Both the position numbers and the translations under genes were made by a program. This document shows positions 1 through 11,849 of a DNA stretch of 64,000 bases, piece by piece. Under the pieces are notes generated by a model. The model was not told the DNA's origin. It was given only the letters and a program-made list of their open reading frames with translations, and made no database searches. Source of the DNA: Thunnus maccoyii (taxonomy: Eukaryota > Chordata > Actinopteri > Scombriformes > Scombridae); NCBI RefSeq assembly GCF_910596095.1, contig NC_056550.1, positions 4,588,001 through 4,652,000 of the forward strand, given 5' to 3'. The stretch's first letter is position 1. Each line of letters starts with the position of its first letter.

Positions 1-96
1 CTCTTCTTGCTTTTTGATTTCCAGTTTCCTCAACGCTGACTTGCTGACTGCTCCTCCGAGCAAGCTACCCTCACTCCTCCTGCTGTCCGAGGAAGT

Positions 97-3000
97 ATGT
101 GTCTCATTTTCCCTGTCCTACTCTTCCTCCTTCTTGCCTTTTATTCCCCCCCATTCCTTTTTCCATCGGTTGAGTGCTTGCGGTTGTGTCCACACGAGTG
201 CATTTGTTATGAGCACGCTGAACTAGTGGACTGTCGTGCCCGTGGGTTCGAGCACGTTCCCAGAGGCCTCCCACATGGCACATGGCTGCTGGAGCTGGGA
301 GGAAACAATTTGAGTGAGATTGGCACCCGAGCCTTCACTGGACTGTGGTCCCTGCGGGTGCTGGTGCTCACCCACAGCCAGATACAAGAAATCCAACCAC
401 AGGTAAGGATGGAGGGATGGAGAACTATAGAAGGCAAAATCTTCTGAGGAAAATTTATGTTTGTCTCTTTTTAAAATTGTACTGTAGACATGTTACACTA
501 AACGCATATGTCATTTCTGCTGCTAGGGGTCTCTCAATCAAACTATTACAAAGACGGAGTTTGATGACACTGTGAAGTAGCGTGCGATCATGAGAGTTGT
601 TGTCTTAATTGTTAACCAGCTTCTCTCATTTAAGATTCCATCATCGTTCAGCAGATTTTTACCAGGAGCTGAATTACCTGCAGAGGCCTCCTCTCCAAAA
701 CAAACAGGCCCAGTGATTAAAACCAGTAAAAACACTGACTAAAGCAGTTTCACGATAAAAATCAGTGTTTCTGTGACACTGTTCGGTAGTTGTGTAACGG
801 AACGTAGTTGATCTGTGATCCCTACGGGTTGCCCCCCACGGTTCAGCACATATGTGAACCGCGGATTAACTGCGCTCTAACTTTGCTCTGTTTGTTTCTC
901 TAAAATCCTTCATCTGATTAAAATATACCGTTAAAAACGACCAAGATTCAAAAAGTTTAGTTAAGTGCGGCTTGAAGTGCCACCGTATTTTATGAACACA
1001 GTTGGAATGTCAATTTAAATGAAAGAACAGAAGGTAATTGGAATGGATGGTGGGAAAAAGGATGGAGGATAAAGGATTGCTCAGATAAAAGATTAAAGGG
1101 AGAGGTGAAGTGAAGGAAGGAGGGAAAGAGGGAAGGAGGAATGTAAAAAAGAAAGTCTGTCTGTTTTTCTCTTTCTCCAGGCATTTTTCTCGTTGTCCTT
1201 CCTGGAGAAGCTGGATCTGAGCTGGAACCAGTTAAAATCTCTCCCTGTCGACTTCTCCACCAGTCTGTCTGCTCTCAGAGAGCTTCGACTGGAGCACAAC
1301 AACTTATGTCATATATCTGGATACAGGTAGCTGTCTGTCTGTCTGCCCTCAGAAGTTTATCCATCTTCCACCATCATACTCCATATTGATATCAGCTTCC
1401 TCTAGCTCCTCCTCAGAACAGGGACTGACATACATTTGCTCATAAAAATGTAATGCCCTCTTCTTTTCATGTTGACAGTCTTTGCCCTCAAAGTAATTTA
1501 TTTTCGTTGATGAGATTTTGGTAGAATTACATTTCAAAGGAACTTTATGTTTATCACACTTCACAACCCATCATCCATTTGATACAAGGTGGTGCACCAG
1601 GTCCACTTTGCAGAATACTTGCGTGGTACTTAAGCAAAGTAAACCAGGGCCTGTAGATAGTAAGTGTCTCAGAATAAGTAATCATACCAAACTGGAAAAA
1701 ACAGTTGCAGATTTCAAGTGAGTAAAAAATACTTTCAGAACCAGCTGATTCTCCCACTTCTTTATTATTTATCCACCCTCTCATCCAACACACCAGTTTG
1801 CTATGGGTGTATCAGGGCCACTGTGCCATGCAAGTTGAACCATCAGTAGATGAAGCTACTGACAACAGCGTTCAGCACATGTGGATTGAGCTTCCTGTCT
1901 GCCTGCCTGTCTCTGTGTCTCACCCTGTCCTTTCCTCCTGCTGTCAGCTTGGAGTATCTGGACAACATGGAGAAGCTGGACCTCAGTCATAACCAGTTGG
2001 TGTCGGTCGGCCCTGGTGTGTTTAGGGGCCTCTCCAGGCTCAGACAGCTTTACCTGCACAACAACAGACTGTCTGTGGTGCAGCAGGGGAGCCTGGATAT
2101 GCTGCCTGGATTAGAGGTGCATAAAATACTATTGAAATGACTCTGTGTATGTACCAGGTTGTCTCTATACCTGTCTGTCTATAACCTGTCTGTCTGTGCA
2201 GGTGCTCCAGCTGAATAATAACAACATCTCTCAGATAGAGAGTGATGCACTGGCTCCTCTCTACAGCCTGGCTGTTCTGGCTCTGGAGGGAAACAACCTG
2301 CGTCACCTCAAGTTTAAAACTTTCATCAGCCTGCATACAACAGCTACACACATCCAGCTGTCAGGTCTCTAATGTCACTAATACTCTTATCTTAATCACC
2401 TCCTTTTTAACTTTTTGTTTTTGACTTTTGTTGTTGATCTTGTGGAGATGCACTACTCTTATTTAAAATATGTATTTTTTCATTATTCAGTTGTATGAGG
2501 ATTAGACATAGAATACTGGAAAAAACTGAAAAGTCCTGCATTCAAATATGTACTTGAAGTGACTGTCATGAGGATTTTTATGTGATTATAGAAATCTGTT
2601 TTTAGAAAAATGAAACTGTTCTGGTAAAAATGGATCTGGTCTGTATGTTGCTTTCAGCCCATTTATCTTAGTTTCTCCATGTCAAATCCATAGAGTGTGG
2701 AGGAGTGCAATGCTAAATCAGAGTAGTACTGCACAGTATATTGTAAATTTTACTCATTGTCATGAACATTTTGTGTTAAATCATATCATGTGACATATTA
2801 CATCTTAATGCTGTAAATTAACATCTACGTCTTACATCTCAAAACTGTGTGTCAATTTTGTACTTGAGTAAATGTACTTACATTTCCACCTTCACCATCA
2901 CCATTGGTAGTCATATTTAAATGCAGTGATGTGATGTCTTAGAAATGACTTTGAAAAGTTGCATACTGCTAGAATTGAGAGTAATGTGAATGTGGTACGG

Positions 3001-3571
3001 TAGAGTAGCTAGAATAGCAGAAAGTTGGTTGTATGCATATCCTGTATTTGCCAGGTGCAGGAAACCAGATACAATGATGGGAAAAAACTAAAAAAAAGTA
3101 TATTTCTGATTTCGAGGGACACTACACCTCAGGATATTGACACACTTACTGTATGTGAATGCTGCCTTCTTTTTTGACTGATCACCTTTTGACTCTGCAC
3201 ATTTGTGAGCCTACACTAGCATTTTTTTTATTTAGCTCCTTTTGACCTTTTCATGAACTTTTCTTGTCCTTCCAGGCAACCCATGGAGCTGTGACTGTGA
3301 GCTGCATCGCGTCTTTAGCAAAATCTTGCACGTTCGCCATCTTCACATTGTTGACTACCGCAATGTGACGTGCCAGGACCCACCGCAGCTGGCCGGGGCT
3401 TCGCTGGCTTGGGTGGACAGCCAGCTCTGCATCGCAGAGACCGCCACCGTACTCGTTATCACTGTCACCGTGCTGGTCACTGTGGTGGCGGCTTTGGTGA
3501 TGGCAGAAAGGAACAGGAAGAGGAACCATGGAAAGAAATGGGAAACAGAGTCACAGAGCCCCCCGTCCTGA
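97..3571 (+). CDS. Leucine-rich-repeat single-pass membrane protein, five exons
   Basis: Exons inferred at 97-402, 1181-1326, 1948-2116, 2202-2364 and 3276-3571; every junction has GT/AG and keeps one frame, giving 359 residues. A splice acceptor (TTTCCAG) ending at 24 suggests the start codon lies in the second exon. The protein has a signal peptide (MCLIFPVLLFLLLAFY), a cysteine cap (CPHECICYEHAELVDC), about five leucine-rich repeats (for example LDLSWNQL, LDLSHNQL, LYLHNNRL, LQLNNNNI), a C-terminal cap (NPWSCDCELH ... VTCQDP ... LC), one transmembrane helix near residues 315-337 (TVLVITVTVLVTVVAALV) and a basic tail of about 22 residues. This layout is typical of cell-surface LRR adhesion or signalling proteins. 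I cannot place it in a named family; LRTM-like proteins have the same layout. It is read away from the TRB locus and shares no obvious function with it. Confidence 0.85.
595..748 (-). repeat. Interspersed-repeat fragment in intron of the LRR gene
   Basis: The reverse complement of this stretch aligns by eye with 26815-26960 (shared words such as CAGTGTTTTTACTGGTTTTAAT and CCTCTGCAG..AAT, and the following AGAAGCTG). It is therefore a fragment of the same dispersed element that sits between the TRB D and V segments. Confidence 0.65.
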
Positions 3572-4460
3572 GAGCCTGTATTAAACCAGTGAGAGGAGGA
3601 GGGGACCTGACAGTATGGAAACACTGAGACTGAAGCGTGAACTCCCAGCCTCCTGTTGTGAAAAACAGGCCTGCAGCATGAAGCACGAAGATGGCTGCCT
3701 CAAAAGGATGATTACTGAAATGTACTAATTTCCTTTTTTTTTTTTTTTTGAAATTTAAAGACATGTACTATATGTCTGGAAAATCTGAAGGCATGTGGTT
3801 TGAGTTTTTGCATTTTCTTTTTTCAGTTTAAGCAATAGTTCCCGTACCTTAATGCCCCTATGTGTAGAATTTCTTTGTTTTTCTTTGTAGAAAAAAATAG
3901 AGCAATGCAAGTGAAAAGTGGTGCAACCTATGTGTTGTTTTCAGTCTGTTTTGATACCACCACCAGGAGTCACCAAAGTCACAAATTTAAATAGCTATGG
4001 AGGTTGTTGTTGACGACCACGTGATTAATGAGCTCAGACTAAATTCACAGTCACTAACAGGTCAGAATCTCTTATTTAGTCTAATTTACAGTGCTTTGTT
4101 ATGCATGACAAGGAGCTGAATTGTTACAATATGATTATCAGAAAAAAACAAAATTATCACACTGGCTAACTATTGTAAGTTACTGCATGTGCTCCAACCA
4201 ACTTTATTGTCTTGTGAGAAGTCAGGGTTAAATGATATACCATATTTTCTCTAATAGTGACTGGGGCCTTTATTTACCTCAACTGCAGGGGGTACCAGGC
4301 CTTTATTGGAAGCAGGCTTATATTAGAGAGAGGCCTTTATTCCTAATTCCCTTGTTTGATAAGTACATTTGCTCATATTTTAGTACGAAGCCTCCCTGTT
4401 TTCTGATCTGCTTCCATTTGCTCTGTTAAATTTTTGTTACTGCATTATGCTATTAATAAA
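3572..4460 (+). other. Probable 3' UTR of the LRR gene, with AATAAA at 4455-4460
   Basis: No coding signal follows the TGA at 3569-3571. A poly(T) run lies at 3727-3748. The first AATAAA seen on the plus strand is at 4455-4460, inside or beside an interspersed repeat, so its use as the polyadenylation signal is only a guess. Confidence 0.35.
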
Positions 4461-4490
4461 AGCCTTCATTTCCCAACTTTTATTGTGAGA
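4240..4490. repeat. Interspersed repeat rich in GGCCTTTATT
   Basis: The decamer-like phrase GGCCTTTATT recurs at about 4266, 4310 and 4342 within 80 bp, with CAGGCTTATATTAGAGAGAGGCC between. The style matches a dispersed teleost repeat. No open frame of note. Class not assigned. Confidence 0.45.
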
Positions 4491-5189
4491 CATTACACAA
4501 ACATTTCAATTTAACTTGTGTGAAGTATGACCGGTCAAGTACCGGAGGGGAAATATGGCCAGTGTCAGTTAAAAACTAAACAACTCTGAGGTAACGTTAC
4601 GCTGGATATATACATTAATAGCCAGTTTACAGCACAGTGAAATATCAATCAGCTGTCTCTCTAACGTTAGCTCCAAGCTAACTTTCTTCCTCCCACCTCC
4701 AGCTAGCCGTGCTCTCCTCTTGTCAGCTAACAGCAGCTCATGCTTCTGTTTTTTCCAGTATCTGATTCTTTTCGGGTCAGTGTCAAAATCTCTCGCAGCT
4801 TTCGCTCCTTAATTTTCCTCCGCATATTACAAAACTCTCTCTATGAATTTGACGTCAAACTGCTGTCTGATGTCAAACAAATTTGACAAACAGAATTTCT
4901 GAGGGAAAAAATGGTTTGGCATAGCTTTCAGACTTTCTGTGAAAAGTACTCTTCACTAAATACAATACTTGTATTATGCACAAATATAGTAGTAATACAT
5001 TGGCACTCTACATTGAATTCATTTTGGAATATCAAGAAAACGGAGTGCAACTGAAAAGAACAGACAATAGACTATATGCAGGTAAGCAAGCTAGCTATTA
5101 TCAATAGATAGATGGCTGGCTTATTTAGTGCTTAACTGAATCAAACCTCCGTTTTTAATACCACTTAACGCTAACGCAGATAGCATACG

Positions 5190-5350
5190 GAAGTGGGCCA
5201 CTTCAGGCAATGATGCAACACTGCTGACCTTCTTCTGGCCCAGACAAAATGTATGTGAGCCTGAAATGGCCCACATGTAAAATAGAAAATGTGGCCCAAA
5301 TGTCCCAAGTCAAATGTGGGCCTTTTCTGGTAAAGATGCGGTGCTCCACG
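5190..5350. repeat. Repeat with alternating TGGCCCA / TGGGCC motifs
   Basis: Motifs GTGGGCCACTT, CTTCTGGCCCAG, ATGGCCCACATG, GTGGCCCAAATG and AATGTGGGCC recur in both orientations within 160 bp, giving partly palindromic structure. Probably a decayed interspersed element. Beyond it I see nothing certain in 4490-5740. Confidence 0.35.
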
Positions 5351-5754
5351 ATACCACGTTTTAAGAGATTGCAGCAAATTAACGAAAAACATTTGTGAGA
5401 TTCGGCAGCAAAGTGCATGCAAATGGATGACTTTGTAAAACGGTGGGTTCTAGAGTTGCATGGTTCAACTATGGTTGTCTACTCAGGTCGAACTCATTTT
5501 TTCATCCATTTTTCAGCTAACGTTAAACTGCTACCAATTTTATCTGCTGAACAGCAACATTGGGACATATTCCATATATTCTAGGTTGCAGGTAGCCTAG
5601 CTAAATTCCCTCTCAGAGTGTGTACGTGTCTGTGTGAGAGAGAAAGGGTGCATGAGTGAGTGAGCATACCATATTACAAACCAATATAACTATTATTTAG
5701 ATTGATACAGAATATCACTAAACCAGACAATTCCATTGATTTATATATCCCTCA

Positions 5755-6475
5755 ATGTTTTGCAGTCAGAGTAAGGCCGGTCAGTCTCAAGGAAATGCAC
5801 AAAGACTGAGACAACAGGAGGCAGAAGGAGAGGCACAAGGGCAGAGACACCAAGAGGCACAGAGAGATGAGAGCCACAGGGAGGCGAGACAAGAGCCACA
5901 AGGAGAGACAGTAGATGCACAGGGAGAGAGACAGTTGGAGAGTATGGAGATGCAACAAGAAGCACAGGGAGAGACACAACAAGAGGCAAAGACAGGAACC
6001 TAGGCAGGCCAAATGATAATCCTGGCTGTGACACCAACAGATGAGCCAGTGCCACTGACATCAAAAGACCTATCCAAAACCAGGACAGCAAGAGCCCATA
6101 CAGTGGACTCCTGGGGATATGACTGGCTCTGCTATGAAAAAGACAATGGTGTCGTTTACAAAGTCGGGTGTATCATATGTAGGGACTACTATAAAAGGAG
6201 TCACGGAAAGGGCCCTTTGCACACAGGTGAAGAAAAACTTTGCAGCACCATATATTTCACACACTACAAATGTTAAAAAAGACACTGCCAATACACACAA
6301 TCCATGACCGTGAGAGACCTTCTTCATGCCCTGGTAAAGTGTTAGCCATTCTACTGCACCTTGATGGTGCACTTTGATGGAAGCACAAACAAAGGCATAT
6401 CAGAGAAAGAGGTGGTCAGCATCAAGCTCATTGAAAATGCCACACCAAGAATCAGACTACTTGGGTAGGATAGGT
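5755..6475 (+). pseudogene. Decayed hAT-like / zinc-finger (ZNF862-type) gene fragment
   Basis: An open frame at 5755-6003 is glutamine/glutamate-rich (repeated QQEA, QGE). From about 6060 the next frame reads TARAHTVDSWGYDWLCYEKD, then GCIICRDYYKR, a W-x-x-Y plus CxxC pattern found in zinc fingers of hAT transposases and domesticated ZNF862-like genes. The match continues in other frames (TNVKKDTANTHNP at about 6265; FDGSTNKGISEKEVVSIKL at about 6372), so at least two frameshifts separate the parts. It is best read as a broken, non-functional copy. Family assignment is by motif only. Confidence 0.45.
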
Positions 6476-7589
6476 AGGTTTTAGTAAGAGGCATAAATAG
6501 CCAAATGGCCTTGCCCCTAAAATGCCGAAATTCCAAGCCTGGTACTTCTATTTCCTCACCTTTTTAAAATCTCATTTTTGAAAAATAATGTCACATTATG
6601 TTTCAGACAATTATTACTAATGGTTTGTCTTTTGTTTTCACATTCACTGTCAGGCTCATAGTTCTCTAGCTGAGTTACAACACAGTTTATGTGTGTGTGA
6701 GAGAGAGAAACAACTACCTGTGGAAACTTGTTGAAACTTGAAAATGTTCAGTGAGTGAACCCTTTATTGTACAAGTAGACATCTGCTGCAGAAAGCAAGT
6801 TTCTTTTTGTTTCATTTTTGGTGGATATATCACCTTGTTTTCTAGCATTCCAAAATGTCTTTGTATGATGTGTTTACATTGTGAAGGATTACATATATTA
6901 GTGTAAATATTCCAATAGTTGAATTGTTGCTATCATGGCTCAGTTTGTTTCATCTGTCTAACATAATAAATGGTTTGTTGCCTGTCCTCAGGCCTGGTGT
7001 TAACTTTAACTCCGAGCAGGTACTGAATGTGGATTTTGATGGATGGAAAAAAGCTACAAAAACCTCAGACAGGTGGTGCTGTTGATCAAATGAGGGCAAT
7101 AATAGATCTATTGGATGAGACAGATACAAGAAACATTGCTGTGTAAAGGTTTTTTCAGCATAAGGAGGTATATCTAATCCTTTTGGAAACTGATGAATGG
7201 TAAATATAAGGTTAATGCAGATCCTGTATCTTCAAAGTAAATTGTTTTGCATTGAGTTTATAGAACTGAAAACTGCCTCTGGGAGTCAGTTATGCTGCCT
7301 TTGCTCCTCCTGAACTCCAACTTTTGAGCTCTGAGTTACAGTTCTAAGTCTAGGTAAAAGGGCTGGGTGATGGGGCGTGAAGATTAAACCTATTAACTGT
7401 ATATAAAGATAGACGACACATCTTCTCTTCCTACCGCTATGTTACTTAGCTGACTTTCTCCCCTGCTGTATTCTCCACAAGATTTTGGCACTTCATCAAT
7501 TGACTCAAGCACAGAGGCACATTGACTGACATCAACAGCTTTTTCTTTAGTTCTTTGGTGACATCCTTTAAGGACTGTTGCTCTGAAAA

Positions 7590-8220
7590 TACACACTCTG
7601 TCACGTCTTACCAGGACTTTTTCTGTGGTTTTTGGACTCTTGTGTATTTTGTTCTCTTGAATTTCAGCGTTGCATTTGTATTGCCTGTTTGTGTTTTTTT
7701 CTCTGTTTCCCTAGTGTGTTCCTCCTGTGTTTATGTGCACCTCCTCTCACCTGCCCTGCATTACCCTGGTTAGCCTAGCCCTGCTCCTAGTGTCTTCCCA
7801 GTTTATCTGCCCCCAGTCTGCCCGTTTGTTGTGTCACCTGTTGCCTATTTACTTTAGTTCCTGTTTTATTTTGAAATATTTTCTCCTTGTGTCTTGTCAC
7901 CTTTACTTCCTGTGTTTGATTGCCTCATGTGTTTCACCTGTGTCTCGTTTCCCTCACCTGTGTCTAGTTTGCGATCACCCTGTGTATTTATAGTCCAGTT
8001 TTCAGTTTGGTCTTTGTCAAGTCGTCTGCTTTCGTGCTGTGTATGTGCCGACTTTTTTTCCCTGCGGTTTTTTCCTGTGTTTATGGTCTTTGTTCCTGGT
8101 CCCAGTGTCTCTTGTGACTTTTGAGTTTATTCATTAAATATTCAGCATCGTATCTAACCTGCCTGCCGTCTCTGCATCTGGGTCCTCCTGCTCCACTCAC
8201 CCTCCACCCTGACACACTCT
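7590..8220. repeat. Pyrimidine-rich interspersed repeat, ends in CCTCCACCCTGACA
   Basis: The stretch starts near TGTCACGTCTTACCAGGAC and ends near CCACCCTGACAC. It is rich in CCTGTGTTT phrases and carries an ATTAAATATT motif near its end. A short related copy (CACATCCTGCCAGGACTCTC ... TTTTTTGGACTCTTTGTG) lies at 30615-30680. Long frames through it are low-complexity and hydrophobic by composition; I do not regard them as genes. Confidence 0.5.
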
Positions 8221-8499
8221 CCTTTGATGTGCAAGTTTTAACCCAAACCATGATCTTTCTGTAATCGTAACCAATTGGTTTTTGTGCCTAAACCTAACCA
8301 AATCTTAATCACAGCATTGTCACACTATAAAACATAATTTTTAACAATCATGTCAAAATACACTAAGATAATAAAGGAAAAAGATGACAGCGGTAGCTTA
8401 ATCAGAACACCTAAACATAAATAACAGCAGTGCATCATTATTGGTTGTCAGACACTGATAGTGTGACCTGACAAAACAGACTTTTATATATTACTGAAG

Positions 8500-9140
8500 T
8501 CTTCTGCTAAATTTCGTCATGTTTCACTCAGTAGAACTCTTGATTTAATAACTGAGCAGTTATAAAAATGTGTAAACTGTGTCAATAAGGCAGATGAGCA
8601 TCACATTTATTCACTTTACATGGAACTGAAATTAATACCAATGTTAAATATTTGCCAAATGAGTTAGCGTCTGTTCACAAGTGGTAAGAAATCATAAATT
8701 ATCTTTTCGGAGTAGATGTTTACCATTAAGCTTGACTCTGTTAAATTTAACAATATGTTAATGGAGATTTTCTTCTAACAGTAGGAAACAGTTTCTAGAC
8801 TTTATTTGCCTCATCATCGGTCATTTAAAGAGTAAATTAACTTATCAAACAGACTTTTCCCCATTTACTCGGTTCTTCTGATGAATTGGGTGTCACGTTT
8901 CACAAAGTAGAACTCTTGACTTAATGAAACCACATTATAAAACTTGTGTGGATGTGCTGACTGGAGGTTTTTCGAGATGTCAAACAGAAACGTTACACAT
9001 CTTACTTTTATTTAACTTAGTTCACAGAAGAGCTGTTAAAGTTAAATATCAGCTGAAATGAAAAGTCTTTCTTTAGGAGTCAGATACAAAGTCATATGTT
9101 ATGATTTATACATTATCTGTTAAACAGTGTAACATGTTAA
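8500..9140. repeat. Two diverged direct copies of a ~280-bp segment
   Basis: 8510-8790 and about 8885-9140 share an ordered set of words: CAC/TCAGTAGAACTCTTGA versus CACAAAGTAGAACTCTTGA, then AGTTATAAAA versus CATTATAAAA, then a GTTAAATAT followed by a TCATA..TTAT segment and TGTTAA. The offset is about 370 bp. This is an old tandem duplication without coding content. Confidence 0.5.
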
Positions 9141-9202
9141 CGGAGTCTGGGAAGTAGTAAGACCGGCAGTCACTGAACTCAAATCAAGAGTGTGTATTTT
9201 CA

Positions 9203-9334
9203 GAGCGACGGGCCTTCGGATTAGTGAGCTTCTGTTTTTGGGATAACAGGCTGTCGCACTATGGGCTTTTGGTCTAATGGGACGTTTTTCGAGCTAATGG
9301 GGTTACGGAATAATGGGCTTTCGGACCAATGGGC
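9203..9334. repeat. Degenerate short tandem repeat, unit about TTTCGGANTAATGGGC
   Basis: Seven decayed units of about 16-20 bp run in a row: CCTTCGGATTAGTGAGC, TTTTGGGATAACAGGC, TGTCGCACTATGGGC, TTTTGGTCTAATGGGAC, TTTTTCGAGCTAATGGGG, TTACGGAATAATGGGC and TTTCGGACCAATGGGC. Non-coding. Confidence 0.55.
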
Positions 9335-10369
9335 AGTTCCTGTAGAATCTACCCGAAGGAGCACTGAAGCTGTTCTGGCAGCTTGTGGTGGCCCAACACC
9401 TTACTAAGACACTTCATGTTGATTTTTTTCTTTATCACTTGTCTGTATGAATAATGTTTATGATGAATCGATTATTATTTTTAAGAAATCAGGCTATAAC
9501 AAACAGTACCTAGCTCTTGAAAAAGAATAACAATATTGTTATGTTGATATGGCCAACTTACCAAAACTTGAAAGGACAGAAATATGTAATAGAAAATTTT
9601 AATAGTATCTAAGGGGGTGAGAAGTTTGAGAACCACTGACTCAGACTCTGAGCTTTGTGCAATCAATTATTTTAGATTTTGTAAATTTATGCTGTAGCTG
9701 TAGGATTAAAAGACTAGACAGCCCGAGGTTTTAATAGATGCTTAGGCTACATGTTTGCTTTCATCAACAAAATGACAACACTAATGATGCACTTGAATGG
9801 GGAATGACAAGAGCAGCACCGGTTGTTGTGGTTGCTGGATACTCCGTCCCTATGGCAAGCTGTTTTAATATATATTTGCTAAACTGGACTATCCGGAAGT
9901 AAGATTATAGTTATCTACATAATTTTGACTAGTTATAATTTCAGTTCAAGATATATACAATGTCATTCTGACCAGTAAAAACTAAATCTAGGATATATAA
10001 AATGGACAATGTAGATATCGTAGATATGTAGAATCTACTGTATAATTCTTTTCCGGTCAGTATTCATTCATTTTGGAGCGGTAAACTCCCTGTGAAGCTC
10101 TTGTTCTCATGACAGGGAAGGAGTTAGTAGACCAAACCTTGTGGATATATTACACTCACATGGAGCAGTAACTACAGATATATTTGTAAGAATTCTAATT
10201 ATCACTTTAAGGCTATAAGTAGCTCCTAACTTGCCGATTTAGGAGCAGCTCATAAAATCATGGGCATGTCACTCCTAACTTTAGAACTCTTACACAGAGC
10301 ATTTCACAAAGCATTTTACTTCTAAAATCAACTCCTAAATCTGTGAGAGGTTGGAAGTAGTGAAGAGTC

Positions 10370-10550
10370 GGGATGCACCAATACCATTTTTTCAGACTGA
10401 GTATGAGTATTCAGTACTCACTTTAGGGTACTTGCCAAATGCTAACATGAGTACTGACATGAGATGAGCGAGTACACCATTATCTGTATCTGTTCAACCA
10501 ACTAAATTATCTGTATCCATATCCATACTTGGGATGGGTGGGATTTAAAC
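10370..10550. repeat. Interspersed repeat with GAGTA-rich core
   Basis: Begins at GGGATGCACCAATACCATTTTTTCAG and continues with repeated GAGTATGAGTATTCAGTACTC-like words, ending near TCCATACTTGGGATGGG. This composition is typical of a dispersed teleost repeat. No gene seen in the surrounding 9.3-11.3 kb. Confidence 0.5.
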
Positions 10551-11369
10551 TGGACATGGGTGGTTCTAACCAAAAGTTGGTATTTTAAGCCTAAAATTAT
10601 GTTGATCAGAAGTTGCTATAGTTATTTATTAGAAAACTATTTACAGAACAGCCTCAGAATTGTGCTTCAGATCAATGTTTTTGATCACAAGAGTAAGGGA
10701 ACTATATATAGTACAAGTTTTTTTATAAACATGAATAAATAAACTTAAGTGAATCAATGAACACAACACATGCAGTATTAAGTGTAGCGGGTTTGACACT
10801 TTTAAATGAAGAGTGGTACCAGTCAGAGTCATATCTGACAAATAATAATTATAAAATAGAAAGAAAATAGCTCAGTCAAACCATACAAAACAATAAAGCC
10901 AATAGCAAGTAATGAAACATATGTGCCAGCACTGCAAAAACAAATAGACCACAACTTTGTTCAGTTTTTAATAGGTGTATTAAATCAAGCAAGCAAAGCA
11001 ATATTGATGTGTGTGGAACTTGTCCTACAGTGTCTGTTTGTTTTCCCCATAACCCCAAAAAAGTTCAGTTCAATCCAGTTCACAACCACAAACAGAAAGA
11101 CAACTCAAGAATCTGCTTGGGTTTTACCTGTTTTACCTTTTAATTCTGACTTCGGATATACACATCCACCGGAGTATTCCTCCTTCGGACAGACTCCAGA
11201 GACAAGGCTTATGTTTTACCAGGAGTTGGCTACAATGATACAGATTTTACAACGCGATCTGATGCTGTAGGTAAAGCTGGTGTATCTCTTCTCCATTGAC
11301 CAAAAACACTGGTGGCGATTGGTGGCGGTGAGATTGTGGGTGTTAACTGTGGGAAACATGAATGAACTC

Positions 11370-11806
11370 TTTTTTTTTTTTTTTAATTATATTTAATTTT
11401 CATCACACAAAAAAATTTGTAAAATTAGCAAAAATAAAACAAACACAAAAAGTCAGACTAGACAGAAAAAATACAACGTTTCAGCCTATATCATTAAGAA
11501 AAAGTGTATGGCTAAAAAAAAAAAAGCAGCAAAACTAGATATCATACAGTAAGGACTTCTGATAACAAGTGGAAGAGTTAAGGTGTCTAATAATTGGGCC
11601 CCAGATACTCTCAAATTTTTCATGAAAACCTTGTGTGTTGCTTTGAAGCCTCTTGAGATCCCTAAGACTAGTTCCCCAAACCATCTGGAGAAACAAGGAG
11701 CGCTGGCAGCCTTCCATTCCTTGAAAATTATCCTCTTTGCTATTAACATACCAAACATAAGGATCTGCTGGACTGTTAATGTGATCAATTCTTCATGTGA
11801 GGTCAA
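11370..11806 (-). mobile_element. 3' end of a decayed L1-like LINE
   Basis: On the minus strand an open frame (11806 to 11486) contains LMFGMLIAKRIIFKEWKAA followed by PCFSRWFGEL, resembling the extreme C-terminus of L1-type ORF2 (AKK/R-x-I-x-x-x-W-K). About 100 bp beyond its stop, on the same strand, lies a poly(A) run (plus-strand T run 11370-11384), the expected tail of a retroposed LINE. Only the last ~110 codons are recognisable, so it is 5'-truncated and inactive. Confidence 0.5.
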
Positions 11807-11849
11807 GTGGCTATTCGGGGGTCACATTCAGTGACACCACAGTGACAGT

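Noticed and set aside
5755..6003. Intact Q/E-rich small protein gene
   Set aside because: Low-complexity frame with no splice or promoter context, continuous with a frameshifted transposon-like remnant.
7522..8124. Overlapping hydrophobic open frames
   Set aside because: They arise from a pyrimidine-rich dispersed repeat and have no domain.
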